A stretch of DNA of 64,000 nucleotides from Thiolapillus brandeum (GCF_000828615.1 NZ_AP012273.1:1922001-1986000), one strand, 5' to 3'; shown: positions 25,497-34,672, counted from the stretch's first letter. The notes: generated by a model from the letters alone, not told the origin. A program made the numbers and translations.

Positions 25497-26801
25497 CTAC
25501 CAAAGGCCCATGGACATGCTCAAGCCATAGCCAATGGTTCCCAGGCCGAGAGTCAACAGATAGAACGCGATCCTGCCGCTGGTTTTAAGCCCACCCAATG
25601 TCACAGCGTAGAATGCCTTGAGCAGATTGTTGCTGCCAGCGGCGATGATGATTGCAGCACTCAATTGTTGCAGGCTGGTAGTCTGGTAGTGACCGCTGAG
25701 TATGGACAGAACAAAAGGGTCGATATCAGTGAAGCCCACACCAAAGGAAAGCAGGTTCAAACCTGTCTGCCCGAAATGGGATATTACCTGCTGGGTGATG
25801 ATCATCATGACAACGAGCAAAATGGCGAACAACAAGGCTATACCAAGTTCCAGGGGATTGGATCGCCCAAGATCCGGCAGGGTCTGGGTGGACTCCGGTG
25901 CCGTTCTGTCGATGAGTATGGCGCCACTGATGGCAATAGTGCTGAACAACAGCAATGGGATCAGGGTATGAGGAGTAAGACTTGCATTCATGATGGCGAT
26001 GAGGGCAAGTAATCTGAGGTACATGATGCCGGAGGCGGCGAGGATTCCCGCATTGAGTGCGGGATCAGGTTGTTTGAGCAGGTGGCTTTTACGGGCAAGA
26101 ACCACGGTGGTCGCGGTGCTCGAATAGAGTCCTCCCAGAAGACCAGTCACCAGATACCCCTGGCGTTTCAGGAGGTATTTCTTGAGTATGTATCCCGCGT
26201 AAGAAATAGCGGATATGACGACCACCGCCAGCCAAATCTTGAAAGGAGTAACGGGAATGTATGTGGAGATGGGATGATTGGGCAATAGCGGAAGTATCAC
26301 GCCGGACAGCAGCAGAAACTTTGCCAATGTTGAAATTTCCTGGGGTTCCAGGTTTTTGGTCAGTTGCTGGGTGAAAGGGCGGGCACTGAGTATGAACACG
26401 ATTGCCACGAACAGCAGTACCAGAAACCAGGGCGGCTGCAGCATCATGACGGGGCCATAGGTATAGACCACCAGGGATATCAGAGGCTGGAGCAGGCCTG
26501 GCTGCCCGCTTTGGAGTTTCTGATGATAGAACAAGGCAAAGAAAAGAATCAGCCCGAGCATGCCAGCCAGGTACAGGTGGAAGCCGGGATCCAACAGGTA
26601 CAGAACAAAACCCAGAACGGCAACAAAGGTGAAAGTACGGGTGGTGCCAAGACTAATGGATGGCACTTCCGGCTGTTCTTTGCTGCGCAGAAGAATATAC
26701 TCGCGGAATTCCAAGCCGGTCAGGAAGCCAAAAATGGCCACCAGGAAGAACTGGAACCACACCTGGGATAGTACCTCGGCGATAAGGCCTGGCTCTGTCA
26801 T
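25497..26801 (-). CDS. MgtC/DUF4010-family membrane protein
   Basis: 434 residues with about twelve hydrophobic segments. The N-terminal part has the MgtC-like FFLVAIFGFLTGLEFREYIL and LGTTRTFTFVAVLGFVLYLL; the central and C-terminal parts (VTGLLGGLYSSTATTVVLAR; ILAASGIMYLRLLALIAIMN; SAAIIIAAGSNNLLKAFYAV) match the DUF4010 pattern. Function in this family is not established; Mg2+ or ion homeostasis is suggested only by the MgtC part. Last gene of the four-gene leftward unit that begins at 32199. Confidence 0.8.
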   Translation of the reverse strand: MTEPGLIAEVLSQVWFQFFLVAIFGFLTGLEFREYILLRSKEQPEVPSISLGTTRTFTFVAVLGFVLYLLDPGFHLYLAGMLGLILFFALFYHQKLQSGQPGLLQPLISLVVYTYGPVMMLQPPWFLVLLFVAIVFILSARPFTQQLTKNLEPQEISTLAKFLLLSGVILPLLPNHPISTYIPVTPFKIWLAVVVISAISYAGYILKKYLLKRQGYLVTGLLGGLYSSTATTVVLARKSHLLKQPDPALNAGILAASGIMYLRLLALIAIMNASLTPHTLIPLLLFSTIAISGAILIDRTAPESTQTLPDLGRSNPLELGIALLFAILLVVMMIITQQVISHFGQTGLNLLSFGVGFTDIDPFVLSILSGHYQTTSLQQLSAAIIIAAGSNNLLKAFYAVTLGGLKTSGRIAFYLLTLGLGTIGYGLSMSMGLW

Positions 26802-26839
26802 TGGCTATATCTTTTGCTGTTTGGTTGAGTCTGCCATTC

Positions 26840-29590
26840 TTAAATCTCTACTTCCACACCTTTCAGGTGGTGATAGAAACGCAGTACCGCCATTTTTACG
26901 ACATCGTTGAAAACAAACCATGTCAATGCGTAGGCCCACATGCCCAGTGCCCATTCCCAACCTATGGGTGTCATCAGGCCAAATCCATATACCGCGATGA
27001 CAGTTCCCACGACGCGGCTGGAGAACGTCGCGGAAAACAGCAGTAGAGATGGATATGGACGTTTAAAGAACCAATCATCGATACGCGTGTTATAGATGGT
27101 GCCGTGGCCGGCAATGACCAGTTTGGCAAAAAAGACTGACTGTACAAAGTCCAGGGGCAGCTTCATGTAAACGATCAGAATCCAGAACAACAAGAATGAG
27201 GAGAGCACTCCCGCCAATCCCAGCCAACTGGCCATAGCCAGTACCTGGTGCATGTTCCAACGGACGGGTTTCTCTCTTACTTTGGTATTGTCATAAGCAA
27301 TAGCCAGGATGGGTATGTCATTGAGTAATGCCAGCACAATGATCATCAGGGCGGTAACCGGATAGAACTGGAACAAGCCGATCGCCAGGCTCATGAAAAT
27401 GATGATGCGAATGGTTTCCGCGATACGGAAGATGGTGTAGCTCTGCATGCGCTCAAAAATGACGCGTGCCTGTTTGATGGCATCGACGATGACCCTCAGT
27501 CCCGAGGCCATCAAAACGATATCGGCGGCTTTGCAGGGGGCGTAAGTGGTGCCATTCACCGAGATACCGATATCATTCCTGTCTTCGGAGTCTTCGTTTT
27601 TGGTCAGTTTGACCGCATGGCCAGCCTTCTTGAGCTCTTCGACAATGGTGTCCAGGCCAGGCTCCACCAAAACAATATCTGCCGCAGCCCGGGCCGCGTC
27701 GGTAGCGCCGCTAACGGCAATGCCCACGTCAGCCTTTTTCAGAGCAGGGGCATCATTGACGCCATCACCTGTCATACCCACGATATGTCCGGCCTTTTGC
27801 AGCTTGTCTACGATGAAATATTTATCTTCGGGATAGACCTGGGCGAAACCATCTGCGGCTTCTATCTGGGCGATGATTTCCGATTCGTGTTTCTTGATCG
27901 TGCCTTTTGGCAGTACCCGGGTGTTCAGTTCCTTTCTTACCTGGCTGACGATATTGTCAACGGTGTGCTGGAGTTGCTCATTGCTGAGGTCGGTTCTGAT
28001 AGAGTTCAGAAGCGCCTTGGATATCACCTTGGCAAGTAGTAGATATTCTTCAGTGCTTTCACCACGGAGTTCACGAATGTCCTCGATGTTTTCGCCAATA
28101 TCCAGCATCCTGGCGATGTATTTGGCCACCGCGAGATTGTCACCCGTGACCATCTTGGTGACCACTCCCCTTGCTCTTGCCTCAGCGATGGTGGCTTTGG
28201 AATCTTCCCTGGGGGGATCGAACAGGGGGATCAGGCCGACAAAAGTGAAAACTTCTGCGTCGGCTTTTTTGAAAGCTACGCCAAGGGTACGAAATCCGCT
28301 TTGGGCGAATGAATCGACCTTGTCAAATGCTGCCTGTTTGTCGAAATCATTGTTGTGACACAAGTCGATGATGACCTGGGGCGCGCCCTTGGTAACCACA
28401 AGGGTCACTCCATCGCTGGACGAGAGAGTGGCCTCGGTGCGCTTGGCGACCGGGTCAAATGGAATGAATTTCTTGACTGAGTAGTGATTCAACTTGTCCC
28501 TCAGCCCGCGTTGCTTGAGTATTTCGAAGATGGGCTGTTCAATGGGATCCAGGTTTTCCACCCGGCTGGCCAGGCCAGCGTACAGGAACAAGTCATCTTC
28601 GCTGAATCCATCCGCAACATAGGCGGGTGCGACAGACATGCGGTTCTGGGTCAGAGTGCCGGTTTTGTCAGAACACAGGATGTCCATACCCGCAAGTTCT
28701 TCAATGGCATCGAGGCGGCTGACGATAGCCTGCTTCCTGGCAAGGGCGGTAGCGCCAATGGCCATGGTTACGGTAAGGACGGCAGGCATGGCCACGGGGA
28801 TGGCCGATATGGTCAGTACCAGGGAAAAGATCAACAATTCAGTGATGGGTTCACCACGCTTGATACCCAGATAGATGATTACGGCGATCATCACTACGGT
28901 AAGCAGGATGAGAAAATTGCCCACCTTGATAACCATGCGTTTGAAGTGGCTGCGTCCTTCCATCTGTGCCTTGGCAACCAGTCCCACTGTCTTGCCAAAA
29001 TAGGTGTTCAGGCCCGTGCCCGTCACCACAGCGATCATCTCACCCTGCTTGACCACCGTATTGGCGTAAGCTTCTTCACCGGGCTTTTTGTCGACAGGTA
29101 ATGATTCTCCGGTAAGGGCAGACTGATCTATCTGCAGGAAGTCCCCGCCGCTGAGGAGTTTGATGTCTGCGGGAATGATATCCCCAATCCTGATCTTTAC
29201 AATATCGCCAGGCACCAGTTCGGCAGCAGGCAGCTGCTGCCATTGGCCGTCACGTTTCACGGTGGATTGCAGGGCCAGTTTCTGCTTCAGCACTTCGATG
29301 GCATTCAGTGCCTTGGATTCCTGGTAAAAATCCACGAAAGCGTTTACCAGCAGCATCACCATGATAATGGTGAAATCCTCCCAACGCTGTACAGATGCTG
29401 AAAGCACAGCGGCGGTTTCGATCATCCAGGGAATCGGGCCCCAGAAACGCCTGGCCAGTCTGGCGAGCCAGCTTTCTTCCCTGGTTTCCAGAATATTCCG
29501 TCCGAATTGCTGTTGGCGTTTGCCGGCCTCTTCACTGCTGAGGCCGCTTTGGGGATCAGTCTGCAAGAGTGAAGGATCGATGTCTGTCAT
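26840..29590 (-). CDS. P-type plasma-membrane proton ATPase (PMA1 type, P3A) with duplicated P-domain segment
   Basis: 916-residue pump that likely exports H+ at the cost of ATP. Motifs: TGESLP (actuator), PVAMPAVL in the M4 segment, the phosphorylated Asp308 in CSDKTGTLTQN, KGAPQ in the N domain and GMTGDGVNDAPALKKADVG. The PMA1-like set lacks the Cys/His ion motifs of heavy-metal ATPases. Oddity: the stretch 621-672 (DVGIAVSGATDAARAAADIV...) is followed by a degenerate second copy from 673 (DIGISVNGTTYAPCKAADIV...), adding about 52 residues between the GDGVND motif and M5. Together with the aldolase and RNase genes it forms a leftward operon. Confidence 0.92.
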   Translation of the reverse strand: MTDIDPSLLQTDPQSGLSSEEAGKRQQQFGRNILETREESWLARLARRFWGPIPWMIETAAVLSASVQRWEDFTIIMVMLLVNAFVDFYQESKALNAIEVLKQKLALQSTVKRDGQWQQLPAAELVPGDIVKIRIGDIIPADIKLLSGGDFLQIDQSALTGESLPVDKKPGEEAYANTVVKQGEMIAVVTGTGLNTYFGKTVGLVAKAQMEGRSHFKRMVIKVGNFLILLTVVMIAVIIYLGIKRGEPITELLIFSLVLTISAIPVAMPAVLTVTMAIGATALARKQAIVSRLDAIEELAGMDILCSDKTGTLTQNRMSVAPAYVADGFSEDDLFLYAGLASRVENLDPIEQPIFEILKQRGLRDKLNHYSVKKFIPFDPVAKRTEATLSSSDGVTLVVTKGAPQVIIDLCHNNDFDKQAAFDKVDSFAQSGFRTLGVAFKKADAEVFTFVGLIPLFDPPREDSKATIAEARARGVVTKMVTGDNLAVAKYIARMLDIGENIEDIRELRGESTEEYLLLAKVISKALLNSIRTDLSNEQLQHTVDNIVSQVRKELNTRVLPKGTIKKHESEIIAQIEAADGFAQVYPEDKYFIVDKLQKAGHIVGMTGDGVNDAPALKKADVGIAVSGATDAARAAADIVLVEPGLDTIVEELKKAGHAVKLTKNEDSEDRNDIGISVNGTTYAPCKAADIVLMASGLRVIVDAIKQARVIFERMQSYTIFRIAETIRIIIFMSLAIGLFQFYPVTALMIIVLALLNDIPILAIAYDNTKVREKPVRWNMHQVLAMASWLGLAGVLSSFLLFWILIVYMKLPLDFVQSVFFAKLVIAGHGTIYNTRIDDWFFKRPYPSLLLFSATFSSRVVGTVIAVYGFGLMTPIGWEWALGMWAYALTWFVFNDVVKMAVLRFYHHLKGVEVEI

Positions 29591-29683
29591 GCTGGTTTTT
29601 CCTGTTGTTGGTAGGTATTTGATTTCTATTCAGCAGCCTGTTTCTCTACTTCCAACACATGCCGGGTAGTGCTGAGCAGGGTA

Positions 29684-30709
29684 TCAGGCATCGCTGTTTT
29701 CCATGGATGGGTCATATTTACCTTGACGGGCAAGGCTGTTGAGGCGTGCCCGCTTGAGCAATGCCTGCTGCGCCTTCTCCCGGTTTTCCGCTTTGCCCAA
29801 CCAGGCATGCAGAGCGGGTTGCTGCAATGCTCTGCCATAAGAGATGCTCAATTGCCAGGGGGCGTTGCCCTTGAGCTGATTGATGGCGTTGAGGTTGGCG
29901 GTCGCTTCTTCCGGCCCTTGTCCCCCGGAGAGAAAGTTGATACTGGGAACCGCAGCTGGCACGGTACGTTTCAGAATGCGCAGGGTGGCCTCCGCTACTT
30001 CCTCGGGATCGGCGCGCCGGCAGTCTTTGCCCGGCAGTACCATATTGGGTTTGAGGATCATGTGTTCAAGGCTGACGCCATGCAGATGCAGAGCATGAAA
30101 TACGGAATGCAATACATGTTCGGTAACGCTGGCGCAGCGATCGATGTCATGATCACCGTCCATGAGCACTTCAGGCTCGACGATGGGGACTACGCCTTTT
30201 TCCTGACAGACAGCGGCATAGCGTGCCAGCATTTCGGCATTGGCATGCCGTCCCATCCGGGTCGGGTTGTGCCGGGAGATGGGATAGACTTCGCGCCATT
30301 TGGCAAATCGCGCTCCCTGTTGTTTGTAGTGCTCCAGGCGTTCACCCAGGCCATCCAGACCATAGGTGATCAAGTCTCCCGGCGCGCCGGGCAGAGGGCC
30401 TTTGCCTTTGTCCACCTTTACCCCGGGCACGATCTTCTGTGACCAGGCCACTTTGGGCAGTGGGGTCCGGCTGTCGTCCTGTTGTCCCAGGGTCTCCTCG
30501 AACAGGATAACGCCAGAGATATACTTGCCAAGATCCGGCGTGTCGAGCAGCAGTGCCCGGTAAGCGCGCCGGTTCTCTTCGCTCGCCTCCACATCGATGG
30601 CCGCAAAACGTTTTGTGATGGTTGGCAGACTCTCATCGGCGGCGAGTATGCCGCGGTGATCGTCTACCATATCGGAGATCGTTTGTTGTAATTCACTATT
30701 CGTGCTCAT
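29684..30709 (-). CDS. Fructose-bisphosphate aldolase, class I
   Basis: 341 residues of the Schiff-base aldolase type. Visible are DDHRGILAADESLPTITKRF, FEETLGQQDDS, VPIVEPEVLMDGDHDI, LEHMILKPNMVLPGKDC (Schiff-base Lys in LKPNMV) and NFLSGGQGPEEATANLNAIN. The C-terminus YDPSMENSDA lacks the final Tyr seen in animal enzymes. It cleaves F1,6P2 in glycolysis or joins triose phosphates. The N-terminus and length are like the class I group found in plants and some proteobacteria, not archaeal-type FbaB. It follows the RNase gene by 86 bp. Confidence 0.94.
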   Translation of the reverse strand: MSTNSELQQTISDMVDDHRGILAADESLPTITKRFAAIDVEASEENRRAYRALLLDTPDLGKYISGVILFEETLGQQDDSRTPLPKVAWSQKIVPGVKVDKGKGPLPGAPGDLITYGLDGLGERLEHYKQQGARFAKWREVYPISRHNPTRMGRHANAEMLARYAAVCQEKGVVPIVEPEVLMDGDHDIDRCASVTEHVLHSVFHALHLHGVSLEHMILKPNMVLPGKDCRRADPEEVAEATLRILKRTVPAAVPSINFLSGGQGPEEATANLNAINQLKGNAPWQLSISYGRALQQPALHAWLGKAENREKAQQALLKRARLNSLARQGKYDPSMENSDA

Positions 30710-30795
30710 GATGTACTCCTGAATGTTGCCTATATTCTCTTATCTATCCATTGCCGGTTTGGGATCCGCCAATCGCCTGGCGCTTCCTGAGTTTC

Positions 30796-32199
30796 CTATT
30801 GCAGATCAAAGCTGTCTCCCAATTCGGGCATCACAACCTTTGTGTGGCTCAGCAGTCGGGAGAATGCCTGCATGCTTTCCTCCTCACCATGAACCAGGTA
30901 GGTGGTAGCCGGATTGCCGGTTTTCTTGTGCCAGGCCAGTAGCTCCGCCTGATCCGCGTGTGCGGAAAATCCACCTATGGTGTAGATATCCGCATTCACA
31001 GGATATTCCTCACCAAAAATCCTAACCTTGTCGGCACCATCGATAATACGCCGGGCCAGGGTGCCTTTGGCAGCATACCCAACAAACACGATACTGTTCT
31101 TTTTATCCCAGATATTGTGTTTCAAATGGTGACGAACACGCCCGCCGGTGCACATGCCGGAACCGGCCATGATAATTGCCCCCCCATCAATGTTGTTGAT
31201 GGCCATGGATTCTGCCGTCTCCCGGGTGAAATGCAGGCCGGGGAGATTGAAGGGATCATTCCCGTCCCTGCTGAGCTGGAGTGTTTCAGTGTCATAGCAC
31301 TCGGGATGGCGCTTGAATATCTCCGTGGCTGAAATAGCCATCGGGGAGTCCAGGAACACATTGATATAGTGGTGGATCTTTCCCTTCTCAAGGCCTTCTC
31401 GCAGGTAATAGAGTATTTCCTGGGCACGTTCCAGGGCAAAAGTGGGTATGACGACCTTGCCGCCTCGGCCAACAGTAGTGTTGACCGCATCGTAGAGTTC
31501 CTGGATAGAAGGCTCCAACTGTTTGTGCAGGCGGTCGCCATAGGTGGTTTCCATGACTACCGTATCGACTTTCGGGGGTGTTTCCGGTGGGCGCAGGATT
31601 GGCCGGTTGCCAATGTTTCCCAGGTCGCCGGAAAAAAGAATCCGGTGACTTTTCCCACCTTCCTCGAGTTCCAGAAGTATGCTTGCCGATCCAAGAATGT
31701 GGCCAGCATCCAGGAATGTGGCACGGATGCCCGGTGCAATCTCCAGGGGTTGGTCGTAAGAAGCATGGCGCCCCACATAGTCCAGACTGTTAAGGGCGTC
31801 CAGGGTAGTGTACAGGGGCTCGATATCCGCATGGGACTTGCCGGTATGCCGCTTGGCTTTGCGGGACTGGTAGCGGGCTTCTTCTTCCTGAAGGCCCGCT
31901 GAATCCAGCATCACCAGCCTTGCCAGTTCAAGGGAGGCGGGCGTGGTAATGATTTCTCCCCTGAAACCGCGCTTCACGAGCAGGGGAATACGTCCGCAGT
32001 GATCCAGGTGAGCATGGGTGAGGAGCAGATAGTCGATTGATTCCGGGTCGAATCCAAAAGGCGCGGCATTCTCTTCTTTGAGTTCCCTGCCTCCCTGGTA
32101 CATACCGCAATCGATGAGGATGCTTTTGCCTGCACATTCGATCAAGTGGCAGGATCCGGTAACACCTTGATCGGCCCCATGAAAAGAAATTTTCATCAT
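30796..32199 (-). CDS. Beta-CASP metallo-beta-lactamase RNase-like protein
   Basis: 467 residues. Metal ligands are seen in LTHAHLDHCGRIP, DAGHILGSAS and FSGDLGNIGN. The beta-CASP signatures follow: METTYGD, IPTFALERAQE, SGMCTGGRVRHHL, GGFSAHADQAEL and the C-terminal YLVHGEEESM. This is the CPSF73/YsgF-type group that processes RNA with two zinc ions; substrates here are unknown. It is the first gene of the leftward unit (RNase, aldolase, H+-ATPase, DUF4010) and is divergent from the Usp gene across operator site 5. Confidence 0.9.
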   Translation of the reverse strand: MMKISFHGADQGVTGSCHLIECAGKSILIDCGMYQGGRELKEENAAPFGFDPESIDYLLLTHAHLDHCGRIPLLVKRGFRGEIITTPASLELARLVMLDSAGLQEEEARYQSRKAKRHTGKSHADIEPLYTTLDALNSLDYVGRHASYDQPLEIAPGIRATFLDAGHILGSASILLELEEGGKSHRILFSGDLGNIGNRPILRPPETPPKVDTVVMETTYGDRLHKQLEPSIQELYDAVNTTVGRGGKVVIPTFALERAQEILYYLREGLEKGKIHHYINVFLDSPMAISATEIFKRHPECYDTETLQLSRDGNDPFNLPGLHFTRETAESMAINNIDGGAIIMAGSGMCTGGRVRHHLKHNIWDKKNSIVFVGYAAKGTLARRIIDGADKVRIFGEEYPVNADIYTIGGFSAHADQAELLAWHKKTGNPATTYLVHGEEESMQAFSRLLSHTKVVMPELGDSFDLQ

Positions 32200-32348
32200 G
32201 ACTGTCCTCTGGTTGGCTCACAGAGATGAACTCTGAATGGGCTGTTGGGCAACTATCCGGTATAGGAAATAATGAGGGCCATACCTCATGTTTCCAATCC
32301 CTATCCGGTGATGTTGCCAAAGTATAGGTTATTCAGATGAAAGCTCAT

Positions 32349-32364
32349 GTCATCTGAATGACAG
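32349..32364. promoter_or_regulatory. Palindromic operator TGTCA-N6-TGACA (site 5), divergent
   Basis: TGTCATCTGAATGACA. On the plus strand TAAGAT begins 36 bp from the first base; on the minus strand TATACT (5/6 match to the -10 consensus) begins 38 bp from the other end, at 32326. One dimer could therefore activate both the Usp gene and the RNase-aldolase-ATPase operon. Confidence 0.75.
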
Positions 32365-32433
32365 ACCTTCATTCGATTGCCGGTAAGATGACCATATCGC
32401 CAGAAACAACTGATCTGCTTAAGGAGAATACTG

Positions 32434-33297
32434 ATGATTGAATTCGTTCCGGTTTCTGAAATAAACATATTCGCTATTCGGGCATCGGGAAAGCTTACGG
32501 ATGCGGACTACCAGCAGTTTCTGCCCCGCTTGGAAAAGCTGATCGGCGAATGTGGCCCTGTCTCCCTGATGATCGAATTGGTGGACTTCCGGGGATGGGA
32601 GCCGAAAGCCGCGTGGGACGATTTCCGGTTTGGCATGGAACACGACAAGGATTTTCTGAGAATCGCCATCGTTGGCCAGAAAGCCTGGCAGAAATGGATG
32701 TCAGCCATTGGAGACGCCTTTACACTCACCAAAATACGATTTTTCTATCAGAACAGCATTCAGGATGCCTGGGACTGGCTCAGAACCGGGGATGAGAATG
32801 TGCTGGCAGCTGAGGCGGTTCCGGCCGGGCTTCTGAATCAGGCTCCTGATGCGTACAGGAATATCCTGGTGGCATTGGATTTCACGCCGCATTCTCAAAA
32901 GGTGTTGGCCAGAGCTTTGGAAGCGGTTCGCTTCTACAATGCGAAGCTGTCCCTGATACATGCTGTCGAGAACACCTTCTATCCGGATCTGGGGAATGAT
33001 CTGGCCATGTATGATCCCGCGGAGTTCGTGGAATTCGACCAGAAAAGACATGACCGTGCCGTGATGCTCATGGACAAACTGGCCCGGGAACTGGATTATC
33101 CCAATGTTCAGCATGAGGTGATTTGGGGTGGCCCAAACAGTGCCATATTGTCTTATGCGGAGGCGCAGAAGGCTGACCTGATCGTAGTGGGTTCTCATGG
33201 GCGGCATGGTCTTGCCAAACTGCTGGGATCCACGGCGGCAGCCATTGTGCACAATGCCCGCTGTGATGTGTTTGTGGTGCGTTTGCCTGATCAATAG
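32434..33297 (+). CDS. SpoIIAA-like (STAS) domain fused to universal stress protein
   Basis: 287 residues. Residues about 1-120 resemble SpoIIAA-like/DUF3478 domains (LTDADYQQFLPRLEKLIGEC; SLMIELVDFRGWEPKAAWDD). Residues about 140-287 are a UspA domain: NILVALDFTPHSQKVLARAL, DLIVVGSHGRHGLAKLLGST. The Gly motif is G-2x-G-8x-G-S, one residue shorter than the ATP-binding UspA motif, so nucleotide binding is uncertain. It has its own leader after operator site 5 (69 bp to the ATG) and is monocistronic. Confidence 0.88.
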   Translation: MIEFVPVSEINIFAIRASGKLTDADYQQFLPRLEKLIGECGPVSLMIELVDFRGWEPKAAWDDFRFGMEHDKDFLRIAIVGQKAWQKWMSAIGDAFTLTKIRFFYQNSIQDAWDWLRTGDENVLAAEAVPAGLLNQAPDAYRNILVALDFTPHSQKVLARALEAVRFYNAKLSLIHAVENTFYPDLGNDLAMYDPAEFVEFDQKRHDRAVMLMDKLARELDYPNVQHEVIWGGPNSAILSYAEAQKADLIVVGSHGRHGLAKLLGSTAAAIVHNARCDVFVVRLPDQ

Positions 33298-33435
33298 AAA
33301 GCTGAAACACAGGGGCAGGATGGGAATGTTTTTTCTGAATGCCCTGGGGGGGGGTATCGGTATGCTTTAAAGAGCTGGCAAGTTAGTCGATTTTTTCTTG
33401 ACGGACTACCTCAGGGCGTGTGTTAGAAGGCATTA

Positions 33436-33840
33436 TTACCCATTTCTTCTCTTTGCTGAATAACCACCAAATGCCGAGAACAGCATAGATATTGGAAAAA
33501 ACATTAAGTAAGAACCAATAATGCCCATAAAATATGCAGCCTCAGCACTTGTAGTTGGGTTGTCCAATTGTAGTGCGCTAAAATCATGCGTTAACAACCC
33601 ACCTACGCCAGCTATTAGGACATGATCTAGGAACAACAAAAATGGCCCCGAAAACGCTGCGGCTGCTATTGATACGTTCTCTTTATCAACCAACAGCCAC
33701 CCTGCCCATATTGCTATAACTATTCTTGTTATATTAAATATTATCGGCCCAAAAGCATTTCCCGACGTGAACTCTAATAGGACGCTGTTTACGACCAATG
33801 CAATAATTGGCAACTTTAGGATATATAAGTAATTCTTCAT
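33436..33840 (-). CDS. AT-rich small membrane protein, function unknown
   Basis: 134 residues with three or four hydrophobic segments (LPIIALVVNSVLLEFTSGNA; FNITRIVIAIWAGWLLVDKE; AAFSGPFLLFLDHVLIAGVG; YFMGIIGSYLMFFPISMLFS). The ATG at 33840 has AGAAGG just before it; an upstream in-frame extension is not supported. Base composition is clearly more AT-rich than the flanking genes, which suggests transfer. GTTAGAAGGC lies directly upstream and GCCTTCTAAC directly downstream of the gene, on the gene strand. No family is recognised. Confidence 0.65.
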   Translation of the reverse strand: MKNYLYILKLPIIALVVNSVLLEFTSGNAFGPIIFNITRIVIAIWAGWLLVDKENVSIAAAAFSGPFLLFLDHVLIAGVGGLLTHDFSALQLDNPTTSAEAAYFMGIIGSYLMFFPISMLFSAFGGYSAKRRNG

Positions 33841-33847
33841 TTGCCTT

Positions 33848-34111
33848 CTAACTACAATTCGACGACAAATATGTCCTGTCGCAACAGGACATATTTGTAC
33901 CATAAAATTCATCCAAGCCGCCAACCCCCTGTTTTTCCAGGGACAAGTTGGCGTTAGGTATACAATAACCCATGGAGGAAACCGGACAATGGAAGCGTCC
34001 AATAAATCCTGCCTGCTTGACCAGGTTCGCCATCGTTGACACGTCACGCACCAAAGCGTTTGCACCGAAAGCTGATACCTCGATTGGATTTGGCGTTTCA
34101 TCCTTTGTCAT
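33848..34111 (-). CDS. Doubtful small ORF in the AT-rich region
   Basis: 87 codons from an ATG at 34111 with GGATG at a fair distance (MTKDETPNPIEVSAFGANAL...). Its 3' end runs through the hairpin at 33865, which argues against a normal gene end. There is no similarity I can name. Confidence 0.22.
   Translation of the reverse strand: MTKDETPNPIEVSAFGANALVRDVSTMANLVKQAGFIGRFHCPVSSMGYCIPNANLSLEKQGVGGLDEFYGTNMSCCDRTYLSSNCS
33865..33898. repeat. Perfect 15-bp inverted repeat
   Basis: ACAAATATGTCCTGT, a 4-base loop (CGCA), then its exact complement. There is no T-run after either arm, so it is not a standard terminator. It lies upstream of the AT-rich membrane gene, between TTCTAAC (33846) and GTTAGGT (33953 region). 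Confidence 0.8.
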
Positions 34112-34577
34112 GATAAGTGGCATCCTGTCGCTATGTACGCCCCTTCAGCAGTATTGAAAGCCTGCGGCAGGAATACCCCGCTCTGGGTTATCCATCCGTA
34201 AGCGTGGGATAACACTTCAAATTTGAGAGGAAATCATGACACACCCCGATGGTAAGCAAGCCGGCCTGGCGCGTCAATGCAGCGCCACCACGCAAACCCG
34301 TTACGGGTGGCCGATATGGGTCATTTTTCCGAGAAGCACCATCCTTCCCACCGTTTACCGTCCCACGCGCCAGAATCACGGAACCTGTTGCTCGCAAGAC
34401 TCGGGCAGCTTCTGTTGCGGCCAACGACTGCACATTCTCAATTGAATCATTCATATACCAACGTGAAAACAAGGTGTTGCACATTTGCCGTGAAATCCCT
34501 CCCGCTCCCATGGGCAGCTTTGATCCGGAGGGCACTGGCCACGCAGAACTCTCCTGAACCCCCGGCACAGCTTTTGT
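34112..34577. other. Intergenic DNA, no gene recognised
   Basis: Between the AT-rich patch and the tRNA-Arg promoter. It contains a short palindrome GTTATCC...GGATAAC at about 34187-34211. The open frames here give no protein-like pattern that I recognise; they may be debris of a former gene. Confidence 0.4.
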
Positions 34578-34583
34578 TATAAT
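34578..34583 (+). promoter_or_regulatory. -10 box (TATAAT) of tRNA-Arg
   Basis: Consensus TATAAT followed by a GC-rich CCGCGCC discriminator and the tRNA 12 bp later. The -35 region (TGAACC) is weak. Confidence 0.6.
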
Positions 34584-34595
34584 CCGCGCCACGTT

Positions 34596-34672
34596 GCCCT
34601 CGTAGCTCAGCAGGATAGAGCAGCCGCCTCCTAAGCGGCAGGTCGGACGTTCGAATCGTCTCGAGGGCGCCA
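34596..34672 (+). tRNA. tRNA-Arg (anticodon CCT)
   Basis: 77 nt with encoded CCA. The acceptor is GCCCTCG/CGAGGGC. The anticodon loop CTCCTAA is closed by CCGC/GCGG. The T arm is GGACG TTCGAAT CGTCT. It reads the AGG codon. Confidence 0.96.

Noticed and set aside
33845-33960. Calling this a confirmed integron attC site
   Set aside because: R'' and R' agree in only five of seven bases, and no integrase gene is in the window; it is kept only as a finding to test.
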